Origin: Pandoraea sputorum
GTDB lineage: Bacteria > Pseudomonadota > Gammaproteobacteria > Burkholderiales > Burkholderiaceae
Length of the DNA stretch: 64,000 bases
Direction of reading: 5' to 3'
Assembly (NCBI RefSeq): GCF_000814845.2
Contig: NZ_CP010431.2
Location: 2,542,001-2,606,000 of the forward strand
Shown here one piece after another: positions 42,535-53,628 of this stretch. The position numbers were made by a program, and so were the translations under genes. The notes under the pieces are model-generated. The model did not search any database. It was not told the DNA's origin and saw only the letters and a list, made by a program, of their open reading frames with translations. Position 1 is the first letter of the stretch, and each line of letters starts with the position of its first letter.

Positions 42535-43914
42535 TTATTCCAGACTCATAGAGTTGCGCAATTGCGCTTCCTTGGGTTTGACACCGAATTGATACGCCAC
42601 AGACATCAGCGCGATCCAGCCTGCACCGACGTAGAGCGCGACGCGCGTGTCTTCCATATACCCGAGCACACCGATGACGAAGAGCATGAAGGCGATAGCG
42701 AGCGCCGGACCCACCGGCCACAGCGGCACCTTGAATTTCAGCGCGGCCACTTCCTGCGCCGACAGACGGCGGCGCATCGCCACCTGCGAGAGCAGAATCA
42801 TCAGCCACACCCAGACCGTCGCAAACGTGGCGATGGACGCAATGATCAGGAACACGCCTTCCGGAATCAGGTAGTTCAGTACCACGCCGCCGAGCAGCGC
42901 GAACGTCATCACCAGCACCGTGACCCAGGGCACGCCGTGACGCGACGTCGCCGAGAAAGCCGCCGGTGCCTGTCCATGCTCGGCCATACCGAACATCATG
43001 CGTCCCGCGCCGAAGATGTTGCTATTGATGGCCGAGATCGCCGCCGAAATCACGATCACGTTGAGAATCGCTGCGGCCGACTTGATGCCGAGGCCCGAAA
43101 AGATCTGCACGAACGGGCTACCCTGGCTGCCGATGCCGGTCCACGGGAAGATCGTCATGAGCACACACATCGTGAGCACGTAGAACAGCAGAATTCGGGC
43201 CGGTACAGCGTTGATCGCCCGCGGAATCACCTTCTCCGGATTCTTCGCTTCGCCGCCCGTAATGCCGATGATCTCGATGCCACCGTAAGCGAACATCACC
43301 ACGGCCAGCGAGGCCACCAGCCCACCCCAGCCATTCGGCAGGAAACCACCGTGCGACCACAGATTGCTCACCGCTGGCGCATGCTCGCTGTGCAGTTGCA
43401 CACCAGCAAAGAGAATGACACCCCCACCCACAATCATCGCGACGATGGCGAGAATCTTCACCAGCGCCAGCCAGAACTCCATCTCGCCGTACACCTTGAC
43501 GTTGCAGAGGTTCAGCCCGCAGATCAGCATCACGATGCCCAGCACCCAGATCCACTGAGGGACGTCCGGGAACCAGAAACCCATGTAAATCCCGAAGGCG
43601 GTCACGTCTGCAAGACAGACGATCACCATTTCCAGAATGTAAGTCCAACCCGTGAGGAAACCGGCCAGCGGACCGAGGTTGTCGCGTGCATAGCGTCCGA
43701 ACGAGCCCGACACCGGCTGGCGAACGACCATTTCACCGAGGGCGCGCATCACCATGTAGACGGCGGCACCGCCTACGATGTACGCAAGAATGACCGCCGG
43801 GCCTGCGAGTTGGATGGCCGACGCCGAGCCGTAGAACAGACCGGTGCCGATGGCTGAGCCGAGCGCCAGAAAGCGGATGTGCCGCGCGCTCAGATTGCGT
43901 TGCAGGTTTTTCAA
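42535..43914 (-). CDS. Amino-acid permease in the hut operon (probable histidine permease)
   Basis: 459-aa, 12-helix APC/AAT-family transporter ([44 protein letters not shown]; loop [19 protein letters not shown]). It resembles ProY/HutT-type permeases. The start is TTG at 43914, with AGGAG 5 bp upstream; the longer frame to 44094 runs through the intergenic region and is rejected. The position between hutH and hutI strongly suggests L-histidine (or urocanate) uptake. Confidence 0.87.
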   Translation of the reverse strand: MKNLQRNLSARHIRFLALGSAIGTGLFYGSASAIQLAGPAVILAYIVGGAAVYMVMRALGEMVVRQPVSGSFGRYARDNLGPLAGFLTGWTYILEMVIVCLADVTAFGIYMGFWFPDVPQWIWVLGIVMLICGLNLCNVKVYGEMEFWLALVKILAIVAMIVGGGVILFAGVQLHSEHAPAVSNLWSHGGFLPNGWGGLVASLAVVMFAYGGIEIIGITGGEAKNPEKVIPRAINAVPARILLFYVLTMCVLMTIFPWTGIGSQGSPFVQIFSGLGIKSAAAILNVIVISAAISAINSNIFGAGRMMFGMAEHGQAPAAFSATSRHGVPWVTVLVMTFALLGGVVLNYLIPEGVFLIIASIATFATVWVWLMILLSQVAMRRRLSAQEVAALKFKVPLWPVGPALAIAFMLFVIGVLGYMEDTRVALYVGAGWIALMSVAYQFGVKPKEAQLRNSMSLE

Positions 43915-43941
43915 GCTGTCTCCTGAATGCCTAATGAGCCG

Positions 43942-43957
43942 GCCCGCGTGTGCGGGC
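43942..43957 (-). other. Small hairpin in the permease leader
   Basis: GCCCGC-GTGT-GCGGGC, 28 bp upstream of the permease TTG start in the 198-bp gap after hutH. Direct repeats of GTGGACCGG follow farther upstream. It may lower expression of the permease relative to hutU and hutH. Confidence 0.4.
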
Positions 43958-44112
43958 GGCAGGTGAACTCGGGTTGTGCGTGGACCGGACCGACGGGCGA
44001 ACCCGTGGACCGGCGAACGAGGGGGCAACCCGGTACGCCACAATGCCGGTGCGCGAATCACTGTTCGTTTCGCCCCGGCAAGGGGCCAATTCAAACGCGA
44101 ATCAACGGTGAA

Positions 44113-45645
44113 TCAGGCGCTCGGCAACGTACCGGCGGGCACAAGTGCGCTCAGTTGTCGTTGCGCAATCAGTTCGCTGGCGCCCTCGATGTCCGGGGCG
44201 AAGTAGCGATCCTTATCGTAGAACGGAACCGACTGGCGCAGCAGTGCGCGTGCCTTTTCAAGGGCAGGCGTGGTCTTCACACCTTCGCGGAAGTCTAGTC
44301 CCTGCGCGGCGCTCAGCCATTCGATCGCAATGATGCCCTTGACGTTATCGGCCATCTCCCAAAGCCGCTTACCGGCGTTCGGGGCCATCGAGACATGGTC
44401 TTCCTGGTTGGCCGAGGTCGGGAGACTATCAACGCTGGCCGGATGTGCCAAGGCTTTGTTGTCGGATGCGAGTGCAGCGGCCGTCACTTGCGCGATCATG
44501 AAGCCGGAGTTCACGCCGCCGTTGGCGACCAGGAACGCGGGCAATTGCGACATGTGCTTGTCCATCATCAGTGAGATGCGACGCTCGCTCAGCGCACCGA
44601 TTTCGGCCAGCGCCAGCGCGAGATTATCGGCTGCCATCGCCACAGGCTCGGCATGGAAGTTGCCACCGGAGATCACGTCGCCCTGTTCCCAGAAGACGAG
44701 CGGGTTGTCCGACACCGCGTTCGCTTCGACAGCGAGCACTTCCGCTGCCTGACGGATCTGCGTCAGACACGCGCCCATCACTTGCGGCTGGCAGCGCAGC
44801 GAATACGGATCCTGCACCTTCTCGCAGTTGGCGTGCGATTGGCCGACTTCGCTCGTCTCGCCCAGCAGGTGACGAAATACCGCTGCTGCGTCGATCTGGC
44901 CGCGTTGACCGCGTGCCGAGTGAATGCGCGCGTCGAACGGTGCGCGCGAGCCGAGCATCGCTTCGACCGTCATTGCGCCGCACACGCTGGCGGCGGCGTA
45001 CATGTCTTCCGCCTCGAACAGGCCGCGCAGCGCGTAGGCCGTCGAGACTTGTGTGCCGTTAAGCAGCGCGAGACCTTCCTTCGCGGCGAGCGTCAGCGGC
45101 TCGAGACCGGCGATGGCGAGCGCCTCACGGGCGTTCATCCACTGACCGCGATAGCGCGCCTGACCTTCGCCGAGCAAAAGCAGGGACATATGGGCGAGGG
45201 GGGCGAGGTCGCCCGACGCGCCCACCGAGCCCTTGAGCGGGATGCGCGGATAGACTTCAGCGTTCACCAGCGTGACGAGCGCATCGATCACTTTGCGGCG
45301 AATGCCCGAGAAGCCGCGCGCCAGGCTGTTGATCTTCAGGACCATGATGAGACGCACGAGGGCGTCGTCGAGCGGCGCGCCCACGCCAGCGGCGTGCGAG
45401 AGCACAAGCGAGCGTTGCAAGTTTTCGAGGTCGTCGTGTGCGATGCGCGTGGAAGCGAGCAGACCGAAGCCGGTGTTGATGCCGTAAGCGGTGCGGCCCT
45501 CGGCCACGATGGCTTCCACACACGCCACGCTCTTGTCGATGGCGGCATAGGCCTTCTCATCGAGCGTGACGGTGGTCGGGTTCTGATAGACGTCGCGCAG
45601 TTGCGCCAGTGTGAGGGTGCCGGGCGTCACGAACAGTTTTGCCAT
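44113..45645 (-). CDS. hutH: Histidine ammonia-lyase
   Basis: 510-aa enzyme that deaminates L-histidine to trans-urocanate. The self-formed MIO cofactor comes from Ala143-Ser144-Gly145 in [12 protein letters not shown]. Other family segments are [20 protein letters not shown] and [18 protein letters not shown]. The start at 45645 is preceded by AAGGA; the frame's extension to 45669 adds eight unlikely residues. It follows hutU by 49 bp in the operon. Confidence 0.96.
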   Translation of the reverse strand: MAKLFVTPGTLTLAQLRDVYQNPTTVTLDEKAYAAIDKSVACVEAIVAEGRTAYGINTGFGLLASTRIAHDDLENLQRSLVLSHAAGVGAPLDDALVRLIMVLKINSLARGFSGIRRKVIDALVTLVNAEVYPRIPLKGSVGASGDLAPLAHMSLLLLGEGQARYRGQWMNAREALAIAGLEPLTLAAKEGLALLNGTQVSTAYALRGLFEAEDMYAAASVCGAMTVEAMLGSRAPFDARIHSARGQRGQIDAAAVFRHLLGETSEVGQSHANCEKVQDPYSLRCQPQVMGACLTQIRQAAEVLAVEANAVSDNPLVFWEQGDVISGGNFHAEPVAMAADNLALALAEIGALSERRISLMMDKHMSQLPAFLVANGGVNSGFMIAQVTAAALASDNKALAHPASVDSLPTSANQEDHVSMAPNAGKRLWEMADNVKGIIAIEWLSAAQGLDFREGVKTTPALEKARALLRQSVPFYDKDRYFAPDIEGASELIAQRQLSALVPAGTLPSA

Positions 45646-45694
45646 GGACGGATTTCCTTGATTCGACATATCGGGGGGTGTCTTGTCTTGATGT

Positions 45695-47374
<1,680 letters not shown>

Positions 47375-47416
47375 GGTAAGTCCTCTAGTTCTGAGCAGAT
47401 GATGGCTTGTACAGTA

Positions 47417-47428
47417 TTGTATATACAA
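47417..47428. promoter_or_regulatory. HutC-type operator upstream of hutU
   Basis: Perfect palindrome TTGTATATACAA, 43 bp upstream of the hutU start codon. It fits the TGTA-n2-TACA pattern recognised by HutC in pseudomonads. It lies between hutC and hutU, where a repressor would block the operon. Confidence 0.8.
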
Positions 47429-47515
47429 CCAATCGTGAACTAGGGTTTTCACGAACGCCGAACCCCGAGTAGGGCGCTCGTCTGAAGTTGCTTGTCGATG
47501 GACTTAGTCGTGAGG

Positions 47516-47531
47516 ACGCTTGATCAAGCGT
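47516..47531. repeat. 16-bp perfect palindrome between hutC and hutU
   Basis: ACGCTTGATCAAGCGT reads identically on both strands. CAAGCG recurs twice more within the next 25 bases (47535 and 47547 region). It lies 32 bp after the hutC stop. It could be a small hairpin (6-bp stem, GATC loop) or a second protein-binding site. Confidence 0.65.
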
Positions 47532-47563
47532 AACCAAGCGTCATGGCAAGCGATCATCCGTGA

Positions 47564-48319
47564 CTACTCGGCGTCGCCGAAACGCCCTTCGAGACGATGG
47601 CGCGAACCCGGATGCAGCAGTCGGGCGACAGAGACGACACGCTTGCCCGACCACGTTCTCCGGCGAATCAGCAGACAGGGTTCGGTGCGCTGGATTTGCA
47701 GCATGTGGGCTTCGTCCGGCGTCGCTGTGACGGCTTCGACCACATGCTCGCCCGACGTCAGTGGTGAAGTGCGCTGCAGGTAAGCGTTGGGCGTGAGCTT
47801 GGTGAAGTCTTGTTCGAGATAGTTCGGTGCGAGCGCGGGATTGACGAAGCGGTCTTCGATCTGCACCGGAATGTTGTCCTGATAGTGGACGATGACCGAA
47901 TGGAACAGCTTCTCGCGTTCCTGCAATCCCATGGCCAACGCGCGCTCAGGCCCGGCCAGTTCCTCGCGAAGCAGCTTCACTTCGGCGCGATGGCGGTGGC
48001 CGTGCTCGGAGATCTCGTCGGCAATGTTGTTGACGGCGAGCAGCGGCGAGTGCGACTTCGGTTCGGCGACGAACGTGCCTACGCCCTGCATGCGCACGAG
48101 GCGGCCTTCGGCGGTCAGCTCACGCAGCGCGCGATTGACCGTCATACGGCTCACGCCGGACTGTTCGACGAGTTCGTTTTCCGACGGTACGCGGTGGTGC
48201 GGCGGCCACGCGCCCGTGTCGATCTGACGGCAGATGAACTGCTTGAGCTGCAAGTAGCGCGGCGCAGGCCCTTGTTCGTTGAGCGTTTCGGCAGTGGGCT
48301 GAGCAGTTTGGCGTGGCAC
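47564..48319 (-). CDS. hutC: Histidine utilisation repressor, GntR/HutC family
   Basis: 251-aa repressor of histidine catabolism, relieved by urocanate. An N-terminal GntR winged HTH (APRYLQLKQFICRQIDTGAWPPHHRVPSENELVEQSGVSRMTVNRALRELTAEGRLVRMQGVGTF) is followed by a UTRA ligand domain (HRAEVKLLREELAGPERALAMGL; final GSRHRLEGRFGD). The start is GTG at 48319 with GGAGAGG upstream; the long frame to 48469 is not family sequence. It is transcribed ahead of hutU, with a HutC-type palindrome between them. Confidence 0.93.
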   Translation of the reverse strand: MPRQTAQPTAETLNEQGPAPRYLQLKQFICRQIDTGAWPPHHRVPSENELVEQSGVSRMTVNRALRELTAEGRLVRMQGVGTFVAEPKSHSPLLAVNNIADEISEHGHRHRAEVKLLREELAGPERALAMGLQEREKLFHSVIVHYQDNIPVQIEDRFVNPALAPNYLEQDFTKLTPNAYLQRTSPLTSGEHVVEAVTATPDEAHMLQIQRTEPCLLIRRRTWSGKRVVSVARLLHPGSRHRLEGRFGDAE

Positions 48320-48642
48320 CTTGTTGGCCTCTCCGGTCACGAGTGTGCGGGTGGGGAAAGCCTGAAGGATAAGCCAATCGCCTGCCGGAGACGAGAAAAA
48401 AAGCGGCACGCCTGCGCACAGCACGGCGTGAGGCAAGGCCGTGCGAGGGGAGTGCGAAAGCGTGCCCAAGGGTGAGCCGGTCCGTCATGCAACGCCACAC
48501 CATGTCCACAACGTTGCGTGTCGATCCGGTTCTCGCGAAGTCCCCGAGGTGAGACCAGAGCCCCCCGCCGTGGGGCGGCGAGGGGCAGTCCAACGTGACC
48601 TTACATCTACTACGGTGCTACAACTGCGATCCGTTCAGACGC
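48320..48642. other. 323-bp region without a gene
   Basis: Between the hutC start and the porin stop. It holds the hutC promoter region, a 7-bp GCACGGC/GCCGTGC hairpin (48422-48428, 48439-48445) and the porin 3' hairpin. No HutC-like palindrome was seen here, and no convincing reading frame. Confidence 0.6.
48560..48586 (-). terminator. GC-rich hairpin after the porin
   Basis: Outer arms GCCCC/GGGGC enclose inner CCGCC/GGCGG, about 57 bp past the porin stop. No T-run follows on the minus strand, so the call is tentative. Confidence 0.4.
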
Positions 48643-49851
48643 TTAGAACGTCTGACGGACACCCACGCGCACGAACGTCTGCGTCGCCGTGGCGGAGGAG
48701 ATGCCGTTGCCCACGTCGCCGACCGAAGCCGTCGCCGAGACAACGTTGCCGAACGTGTCGAGCGTGTTGCCCGACGCCTTCTGATAGCCGACCAGACCGT
48801 ATAGCGACGTGCGCTTCGACAGGGCGTAGTACGAGGCGAAGTTCACCGTGTGGTACTTCGGACCGCCCGCACCCTTCACGTCGCTGCCTTGCGTGTAGTT
48901 GTACGCAGCAGCCAGCCGCAGGGCCGGTGTGAACTGATAAGCGATGCTCGTGCCGATCGTGTTGAACGTGAAGCTGCTGGCGAACGTCGAGAGCGCGCCC
49001 GGCGTGTACTGCACGTTGCCGTACTGGATGCCGACCTGCGTGGCGCCGAAGGTGTAGCTACCGGCGGCCGAGATGATGCGCTGGCTGGCAGCCGAGGCGA
49101 AGCCTTCGTTGATCGACGACGAGAACGTGCCGTCATACGAACCGGACCAGGTGCTCGACGACGTGCCGTAAGCGTTCGTTGCCTGCAGGTAGCCCACTGC
49201 CACGGCGAACGGGCCGCTGGCGTACGAACCGCCGAAGCCCCACGTGTTCTGGTTCTTCACGCTGCCGGGTTGACCGCCGAAGCCATAGATCGCGCCGAAC
49301 TGGAAGCCGGCGTAGTTCGGGCTGGCCCACTTCACCGAGTTGTTCACGCGCGACTGGTTGTCCTGGTTGTCGATGTCGCCCGGGTGTGCGCCCATGCCGG
49401 TCACGAACGAACCGGCACTGATCGGGCCGACGTAGTCGACGATCGGATCGTACTGACGGCCGAACGTGAGCTTGCCGAGCGTGGCGCTTTGCAGACCCAT
49501 CCACGATTGACGACCGAACTGACGACCGCCCTGACCCGACGTACCGTTACCGATGTTGAAACCGTTTTCCAGCTGGAAGATGGCCGAATTGCCGCCACCC
49601 AGATCTTCCGAACCCTTCAGGCCCCAACGGTCGCCCGACCAGGTGCCGCTCGCGAAGCCCCAGACCGAACCGTTCGTGTAGTTGATCGGTGCGCCGACGC
49701 CGCCCTTGGAGTTGGCCGTACGCTGACCGCTGGCATAACCCACGCCGGCATCGACGATGCCGTACAGGGTCACGCTGCTCTGAGCGTAGACGGGAGCCAT
49801 GATGCCGGCCATACCGCCAAGGCCGAGTGCAGCGAGAAGAATACGTTTCAT
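48643..49851 (-). CDS. Gram-negative porin (OmpC-type)
   Basis: 402-aa trimeric outer-membrane porin. The signal peptide is MKRILLAALGLGGMAGIMAPVYA, cut before QSSVTLYGIVDAGVGYAS. Family segments are WGLKGSEDLGGGNSAIFQLENGFNIGNG, FGRQSWMGLQSATLGKLTFGRQYDP and SLYGLVGYQKASG, ending VRVGVRQTF. The start at 49851 is chosen over the longer frame to 49890 because the signal begins there. It is a single gene between the hut operon and an ABC-importer operon; it may serve the importer but shares no clear promoter. Confidence 0.93.
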   Translation of the reverse strand: MKRILLAALGLGGMAGIMAPVYAQSSVTLYGIVDAGVGYASGQRTANSKGGVGAPINYTNGSVWGFASGTWSGDRWGLKGSEDLGGGNSAIFQLENGFNIGNGTSGQGGRQFGRQSWMGLQSATLGKLTFGRQYDPIVDYVGPISAGSFVTGMGAHPGDIDNQDNQSRVNNSVKWASPNYAGFQFGAIYGFGGQPGSVKNQNTWGFGGSYASGPFAVAVGYLQATNAYGTSSSTWSGSYDGTFSSSINEGFASAASQRIISAAGSYTFGATQVGIQYGNVQYTPGALSTFASSFTFNTIGTSIAYQFTPALRLAAAYNYTQGSDVKGAGGPKYHTVNFASYYALSKRTSLYGLVGYQKASGNTLDTFGNVVSATASVGDVGNGISSATATQTFVRVGVRQTF

Positions 49852-49943
49852 AATATTAGTGATCCTAAATTTATATTGCAGGAACATCACGAAAACGCAC
49901 CGGCAGTTCCCCGGTGTGGGTCGGTTTTATCGAACTGCCGGTG

Positions 49944-50519
49944 TTACTTTCCGGGGTGGTCACCTCCGGGAAGTCCGGTAACGCTCAGCCAGGTGGCCAC
50001 GGCCACGACCAATGCGTCGATATCGTCGAAGCTCTCGGTGCCCGGCACGGCCGGGGCGTCGAGGACGGTAAAAACCGGTTTGCGCCACTGAAGTCCCAGC
50101 GCGATTTCCGAGAGCGTGCCCAGCCCGCCACCCACGGCCACGAGGCAGATCGAAGCGCGAGCGATCAGGGCGTTGCGCGTGATGCCCAGCCCCGTAGGCA
50201 GTGCCACGCTCAGGTATGGATTGGCGTCGTTCGCATGCTCCTCGGGCAGCAGGCCGATCACGATGCCGCCTGCGGCCGATGCCCCGGCGGAAGCCGCTTC
50301 CATCACGCCACCTTTGCCGCCGCATACCAGTGCGACACCGGCCGCCGCCAGCGCTTCTCCGATGCATTGCGCAGCGTAGAGTTGTGCGGGCGACGCTTCG
50401 CGCGGGCCGATGACACCGACGGGCGTCACATGACGCGAGGAACCTGCCTGACGGGCCGCGAGTTGATCGAGGGCGTGGCGGGCCGCAGCCGACCACTCAT
50501 TAAGGATGACGCCGTACAA
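49944..50519 (-). CDS. LOG-like (TIGR00725-type) nucleotide-binding-fold protein
   Basis: About 191-aa Rossmann-like protein with the LOG-family sequence pair GGKGGVMEAASAGA and AVGGGLGTLSEIALGLQW, plus VGVIGPREASPAQ at the front. It fits the TIGR00725 branch, related to lysine-decarboxylase-like cytokinin-activating proteins but of unknown reaction. The start is uncertain. TTG at 50519 has GGAGAG upstream; GTG at 50543 would lengthen it by eight residues. Either overlaps the end of the permease gene, so it is coupled and forms the last gene of the importer operon. Confidence 0.78.
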   Translation of the reverse strand: MYGVILNEWSAAARHALDQLAARQAGSSRHVTPVGVIGPREASPAQLYAAQCIGEALAAAGVALVCGGKGGVMEAASAGASAAGGIVIGLLPEEHANDANPYLSVALPTGLGITRNALIARASICLVAVGGGLGTLSEIALGLQWRKPVFTVLDAPAVPGTESFDDIDALVVAVATWLSVTGLPGGDHPGK

Positions 50520-51393
50520 GACACTCTCCGAGAGCGAGCACACCGCTGCATACCGCCATCAACACGAGCGACAGCGCGGCAGCCTGAGGGAAATCCGTTT
50601 GCCCGTCCGACATCTTCAGGAACATGAGCAACGGCAGGATGTTGATCTGGGTACCTGCGAGCGCCAGCGCCGTGCCGTACGTCCCGAGCGCAATCGCCGT
50701 GACGAGACACCACGCGGCGGCCAGTGTGGGCCACAGTTCGCGCAAGGCGACGTCGACGATCGCACGTAACGGCGTTGCACCCAGCGTGAGTGCGGCTTCG
50801 ATGGGACGGCGATCGAGGTTGGCGATGGCCGGATACACCATCAGCGCCACGCGCGGGATCAGGTAATACGCATAGGCGGCGACGAGCCCGGGTGCCGTGT
50901 AGATCAGCGCACCGAAATGCACCGGATCTGCGCCGAGCGACGCGAGAGTCATTGTCACAAAGCCGGAGCGACCGAACCCCAGGATGAAGCCATAGGCGAT
51001 CACCAGTCCCGAGAACGCGAGCGGCACGCCCATAGCCGCCAGCCAGAGTCGCCGACGGCGCGGTGTCTGACGCGCGAGCGTCACGGCGATCAGCGCGCCC
51101 ACAATGAGCGAGACGGTGCCCGCACCGATGGCCAGCGCCAGCGAGTTGACGAAGGCGTCGCGTACGAGAGGGTCGAGGGCGACGGCGGAAAACGCCGCAC
51201 CATGGCCCTCGAACGCCGCCACGACCAGCGACGCGAGCGGCAAGCCGAAGCCGAGTACCAGTACCACGGCGGCGGGCAAACCGCCGAAGCGGCGTACCCA
51301 TCCGCGTGGCGTGTCTTTCACACGGCTGAGTGCTGGCGACACGTGGGGATCCGGTGGCTCGACGATGCCGGTCGATGCGCGCACTGACGTCAT
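50500..51393 (-). CDS. ABC transporter permease (2-aminoethylphosphonate/iron/thiamin type), second
   Basis: 297-aa inner-membrane permease with about six helices. The EAA loop is EAALTLGATPLRAIVDVALRELWPTLAAAW. Related to PhnV/FbpB/ThiP-type permeases. The start at 51393 is chosen; the longer frame extends back over the binding-protein gene. It lies 11 bp after the binding-protein gene and overlaps the LOG-like gene. With the permease at 53625 it forms a heterodimeric channel. Confidence 0.85.
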   Translation of the reverse strand: MTSVRASTGIVEPPDPHVSPALSRVKDTPRGWVRRFGGLPAAVVLVLGFGLPLASLVVAAFEGHGAAFSAVALDPLVRDAFVNSLALAIGAGTVSLIVGALIAVTLARQTPRRRRLWLAAMGVPLAFSGLVIAYGFILGFGRSGFVTMTLASLGADPVHFGALIYTAPGLVAAYAYYLIPRVALMVYPAIANLDRRPIEAALTLGATPLRAIVDVALRELWPTLAAAWCLVTAIALGTYGTALALAGTQINILPLLMFLKMSDGQTDFPQAAALSLVLMAVCSGVLALGECLVRRHP

Positions 51394-51404
51394 GGTCTGC
51401 GAGC

Positions 51405-52526
51405 TCACTTGGCGAGTGCGGCGGCCGACCACAGACGATCGACTTCGGCCTTTTGCGCCGAGGCGCGAGCGACGTCGAGCGGATGCACCTGCGGGGCGTC
51501 CGGCATGCGGGCGCGCATCTCGGCGGTGAACGGCGTGCCGGGAACGGCCGGACGCACATAGCCCTGCGCGAACAGCGACTGACCGACCGGGCTCATGATG
51601 AGGTTCAGCCACAATTTGGCCGCTTCCGGATTGGGACCGTTCTTCACCAGACTGATGGCGTAGGGTGCGGAGACGCTGGCTTCCTTCGGAATCACGACCT
51701 GCGCTGCGTCGCCCATGCCGTCGGTGTACTTGGCCTTCAGGCCGTCGTTCTCGTAACCGATGAGGATCGGGATCTCGCCCTTGACGAACTTGGCATATGG
51801 CGTGGTGCCTTCGACGCGCATCACGTTGCCAGCCTCACGCAATTTGCCGAAGAACTCGGCACCCGGCTTCGGATTGTCGACGTTTCCGCCGAAAGCGTAC
51901 GCCGCTGCAAACACGGCAACCTGACCCTGACCGGTCGAGCGCGGATCGAGGTACACCACCGAGTTCTTGTACTCGGGCTTGAGCAGGTCGGCCCATGACT
52001 GCGGCACGTGCTTGACCAGCTTCGTGTTCACGAGGAACGCGATGTTGAGCGAGTGAATGGTGAACCAGCGACCGTCGTTGTCGCGGAAGACCTTCGGCAG
52101 CGTGTCGAAGTTGATCGGCTTGAACGGTGCGACCACATCCTTCTGCACGGCGTCGAGCGCCGAGCCAGCGAAGTAGTAAGCCGTGTCGGCTTGCGGACGG
52201 CGACGGGACTTGTCCAGTGCGGTGACGGTCGCGGCGGAGCCGATGTCGTTGTAGGTGATCTCGACCTTCGGATAGCGCTTGCGGAATTCGGCGAACAGCG
52301 CTTTCCAGTTGGCCCATTCCGGACCGGTGTCGAAGGACACGACCAGCCCTTCCTCGGCCGCCTTGGCATACAACTCGGTCTCGCCCGGATACAGCGGCGC
52401 GGCAGCGCTGGTTTGAGCGAATGCGGAACCTGCGGCACTCGACAACAGTGCAAAGGCAGTCGCAAGCGTCGCCACTGCAGGCAGGGCGCGCGGGCGCAGG
52501 GAAGAGGCGGGGTGGATCATCGACAT
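51405..52526 (-). CDS. ABC transporter substrate-binding protein (PhnS/FbpA-like)
   Basis: 373-aa periplasmic protein of the family-1 iron/2-aminoethylphosphonate/thiamin binders. The signal region is RALPAVATLATAFALLSSAAGSAFA, then LYAKAAEEGLVVSFDTGPEWANWKALFAEFRKRYPKVE. Conserved segments are DTAYYFAGSALDA, WADLLKPEYKNSVVYLDPRSTGQGQ and PILIGYENDG. ATG at 52526 is used; the Met at 52520 is better spaced from GGAG and equally likely. It is the third gene of the importer operon. Confidence 0.86.
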   Translation of the reverse strand: MSMIHPASSLRPRALPAVATLATAFALLSSAAGSAFAQTSAAAPLYPGETELYAKAAEEGLVVSFDTGPEWANWKALFAEFRKRYPKVEITYNDIGSAATVTALDKSRRRPQADTAYYFAGSALDAVQKDVVAPFKPINFDTLPKVFRDNDGRWFTIHSLNIAFLVNTKLVKHVPQSWADLLKPEYKNSVVYLDPRSTGQGQVAVFAAAYAFGGNVDNPKPGAEFFGKLREAGNVMRVEGTTPYAKFVKGEIPILIGYENDGLKAKYTDGMGDAAQVVIPKEASVSAPYAISLVKNGPNPEAAKLWLNLIMSPVGQSLFAQGYVRPAVPGTPFTAEMRARMPDAPQVHPLDVARASAQKAEVDRLWSAAALAK

Positions 52527-52590
52527 AGCTCCGTCTTGGACGTGAATCGGGGAATATTTGGCACGTCGCGCGGTTCTGGGGGCAGGCATC

Positions 52591-53628
52591 TCAGGCCCCG
52601 ACCGGCGGCAATACGCGCAGGTGCGCGGGGTCAAGCGCGATGGCGAACGACGCGGGCGTGCGGCTCTCGCCGAGCAGTGGGGTCGTTGCGCCTTCGGGCA
52701 GGAAGTCGAATCGGCAAGTCGCGCCGAAGAAGCGCACTGCGCCGGGATGACCGCCGAGGCGGTTGATGGTGCTCACTGGCGGGTCGCACTGAATGTGTTC
52801 GGGCCGCACCAGCAGCGAGACGGCCGTTCCCGGGCGCCATGCGCCGGTCTCGACGTGCAACTCGGCGAAGCCGGTGTCGACCATGCCGGGACGCGTCACC
52901 CGCGCAGGCAACACCGTCGACAACCCGGTAAAGCTCGCCACCGTTGCGCAGGCCGGGGCGTCGTACAGGCGTTGTGGCGTGTCGATCTGCAACAGACGAC
53001 CGTTATCGATGACGGCAACGCGATCTGCCATGCTCAGCGCCTCGTCGCGGTCGTGCGTAACGATCAGCGTGGTCTCGCCGCTGGCCTGTTGCAGCGCGCG
53101 AATTTCGTCGCGTAGTTGCTGACGAATGCCTGCGTCGAGCGCGGCGAGCGGTTCGTCGAGCAGCAATACGCGCGGCGAGATGGCCAGGGCGCGGGCGAGC
53201 GCCACGCGCTGCTGTTGACCGCCCGAAAGGGACGTCGGGCGACGCGTTGCGAATTCGGCCAGCCCGACGCGCGTGAGCATGTCGAGGGCCGCACGCTGAC
53301 GCTCGGCCGTCTTGACCCCTTGCATCCGAAGCCCATAAGCGACGTTATCGACAACGCTCAGATGCGGGAACAGCGCGTACTGCTGGAACACCATGCCGAC
53401 GTGACGACGCCAGACCGGCACGCCGCCGACGTCTTCACCGCCGATGGCGATGCGTCCGTGATAGCCGTCGAGCAAACCTGCGACGAGGCGCAGTACGGTC
53501 GACTTACCCGAGCCGCTGCGGCCCATCACGGCAAGCAATTCGCCCTGACGCGCTTGCAGGCTGACGTCGTCGAGGCCATTGGCCGCGCCTGCGTAGCGGA
53601 AGCTGACGTTTTCGAGAGTGAGACTCAT
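52591..53628 (-). CDS. ABC transporter ATP-binding protein (PotA/PhnT type)
   Basis: 345-aa ATPase with a C-terminal TOBE regulatory domain (about 240-345, SLLVRPEHIQCDPP). Walker A is GRSGSGKSTV, the Q-loop is VFQQYALFPHLSV, the signature is LSGGQQQRVAL, Walker B is RVLLLDEPLAALD and the switch His is in IVTHDRDEALSMADRV. The start at 53628 overlaps the upstream permease stop (ATGA). Long family length fits CUT1/Fbp/Phn-type importers. Confidence 0.91.
   Translation of the reverse strand: MSLTLENVSFRYAGAANGLDDVSLQARQGELLAVMGRSGSGKSTVLRLVAGLLDGYHGRIAIGGEDVGGVPVWRRHVGMVFQQYALFPHLSVVDNVAYGLRMQGVKTAERQRAALDMLTRVGLAEFATRRPTSLSGGQQQRVALARALAISPRVLLLDEPLAALDAGIRQQLRDEIRALQQASGETTLIVTHDRDEALSMADRVAVIDNGRLLQIDTPQRLYDAPACATVASFTGLSTVLPARVTRPGMVDTGFAELHVETGAWRPGTAVSLLVRPEHIQCDPPVSTINRLGGHPGAVRFFGATCRFDFLPEGATTPLLGESRTPASFAIALDPAHLRVLPPVGA

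Noticed and set aside
42562..43857. 431-codon plus-strand frame opposite the hut permease
   Set aside because: Charged His/Asp/Arg-rich sequence with no family features; the minus strand encodes a clear 12-helix permease.
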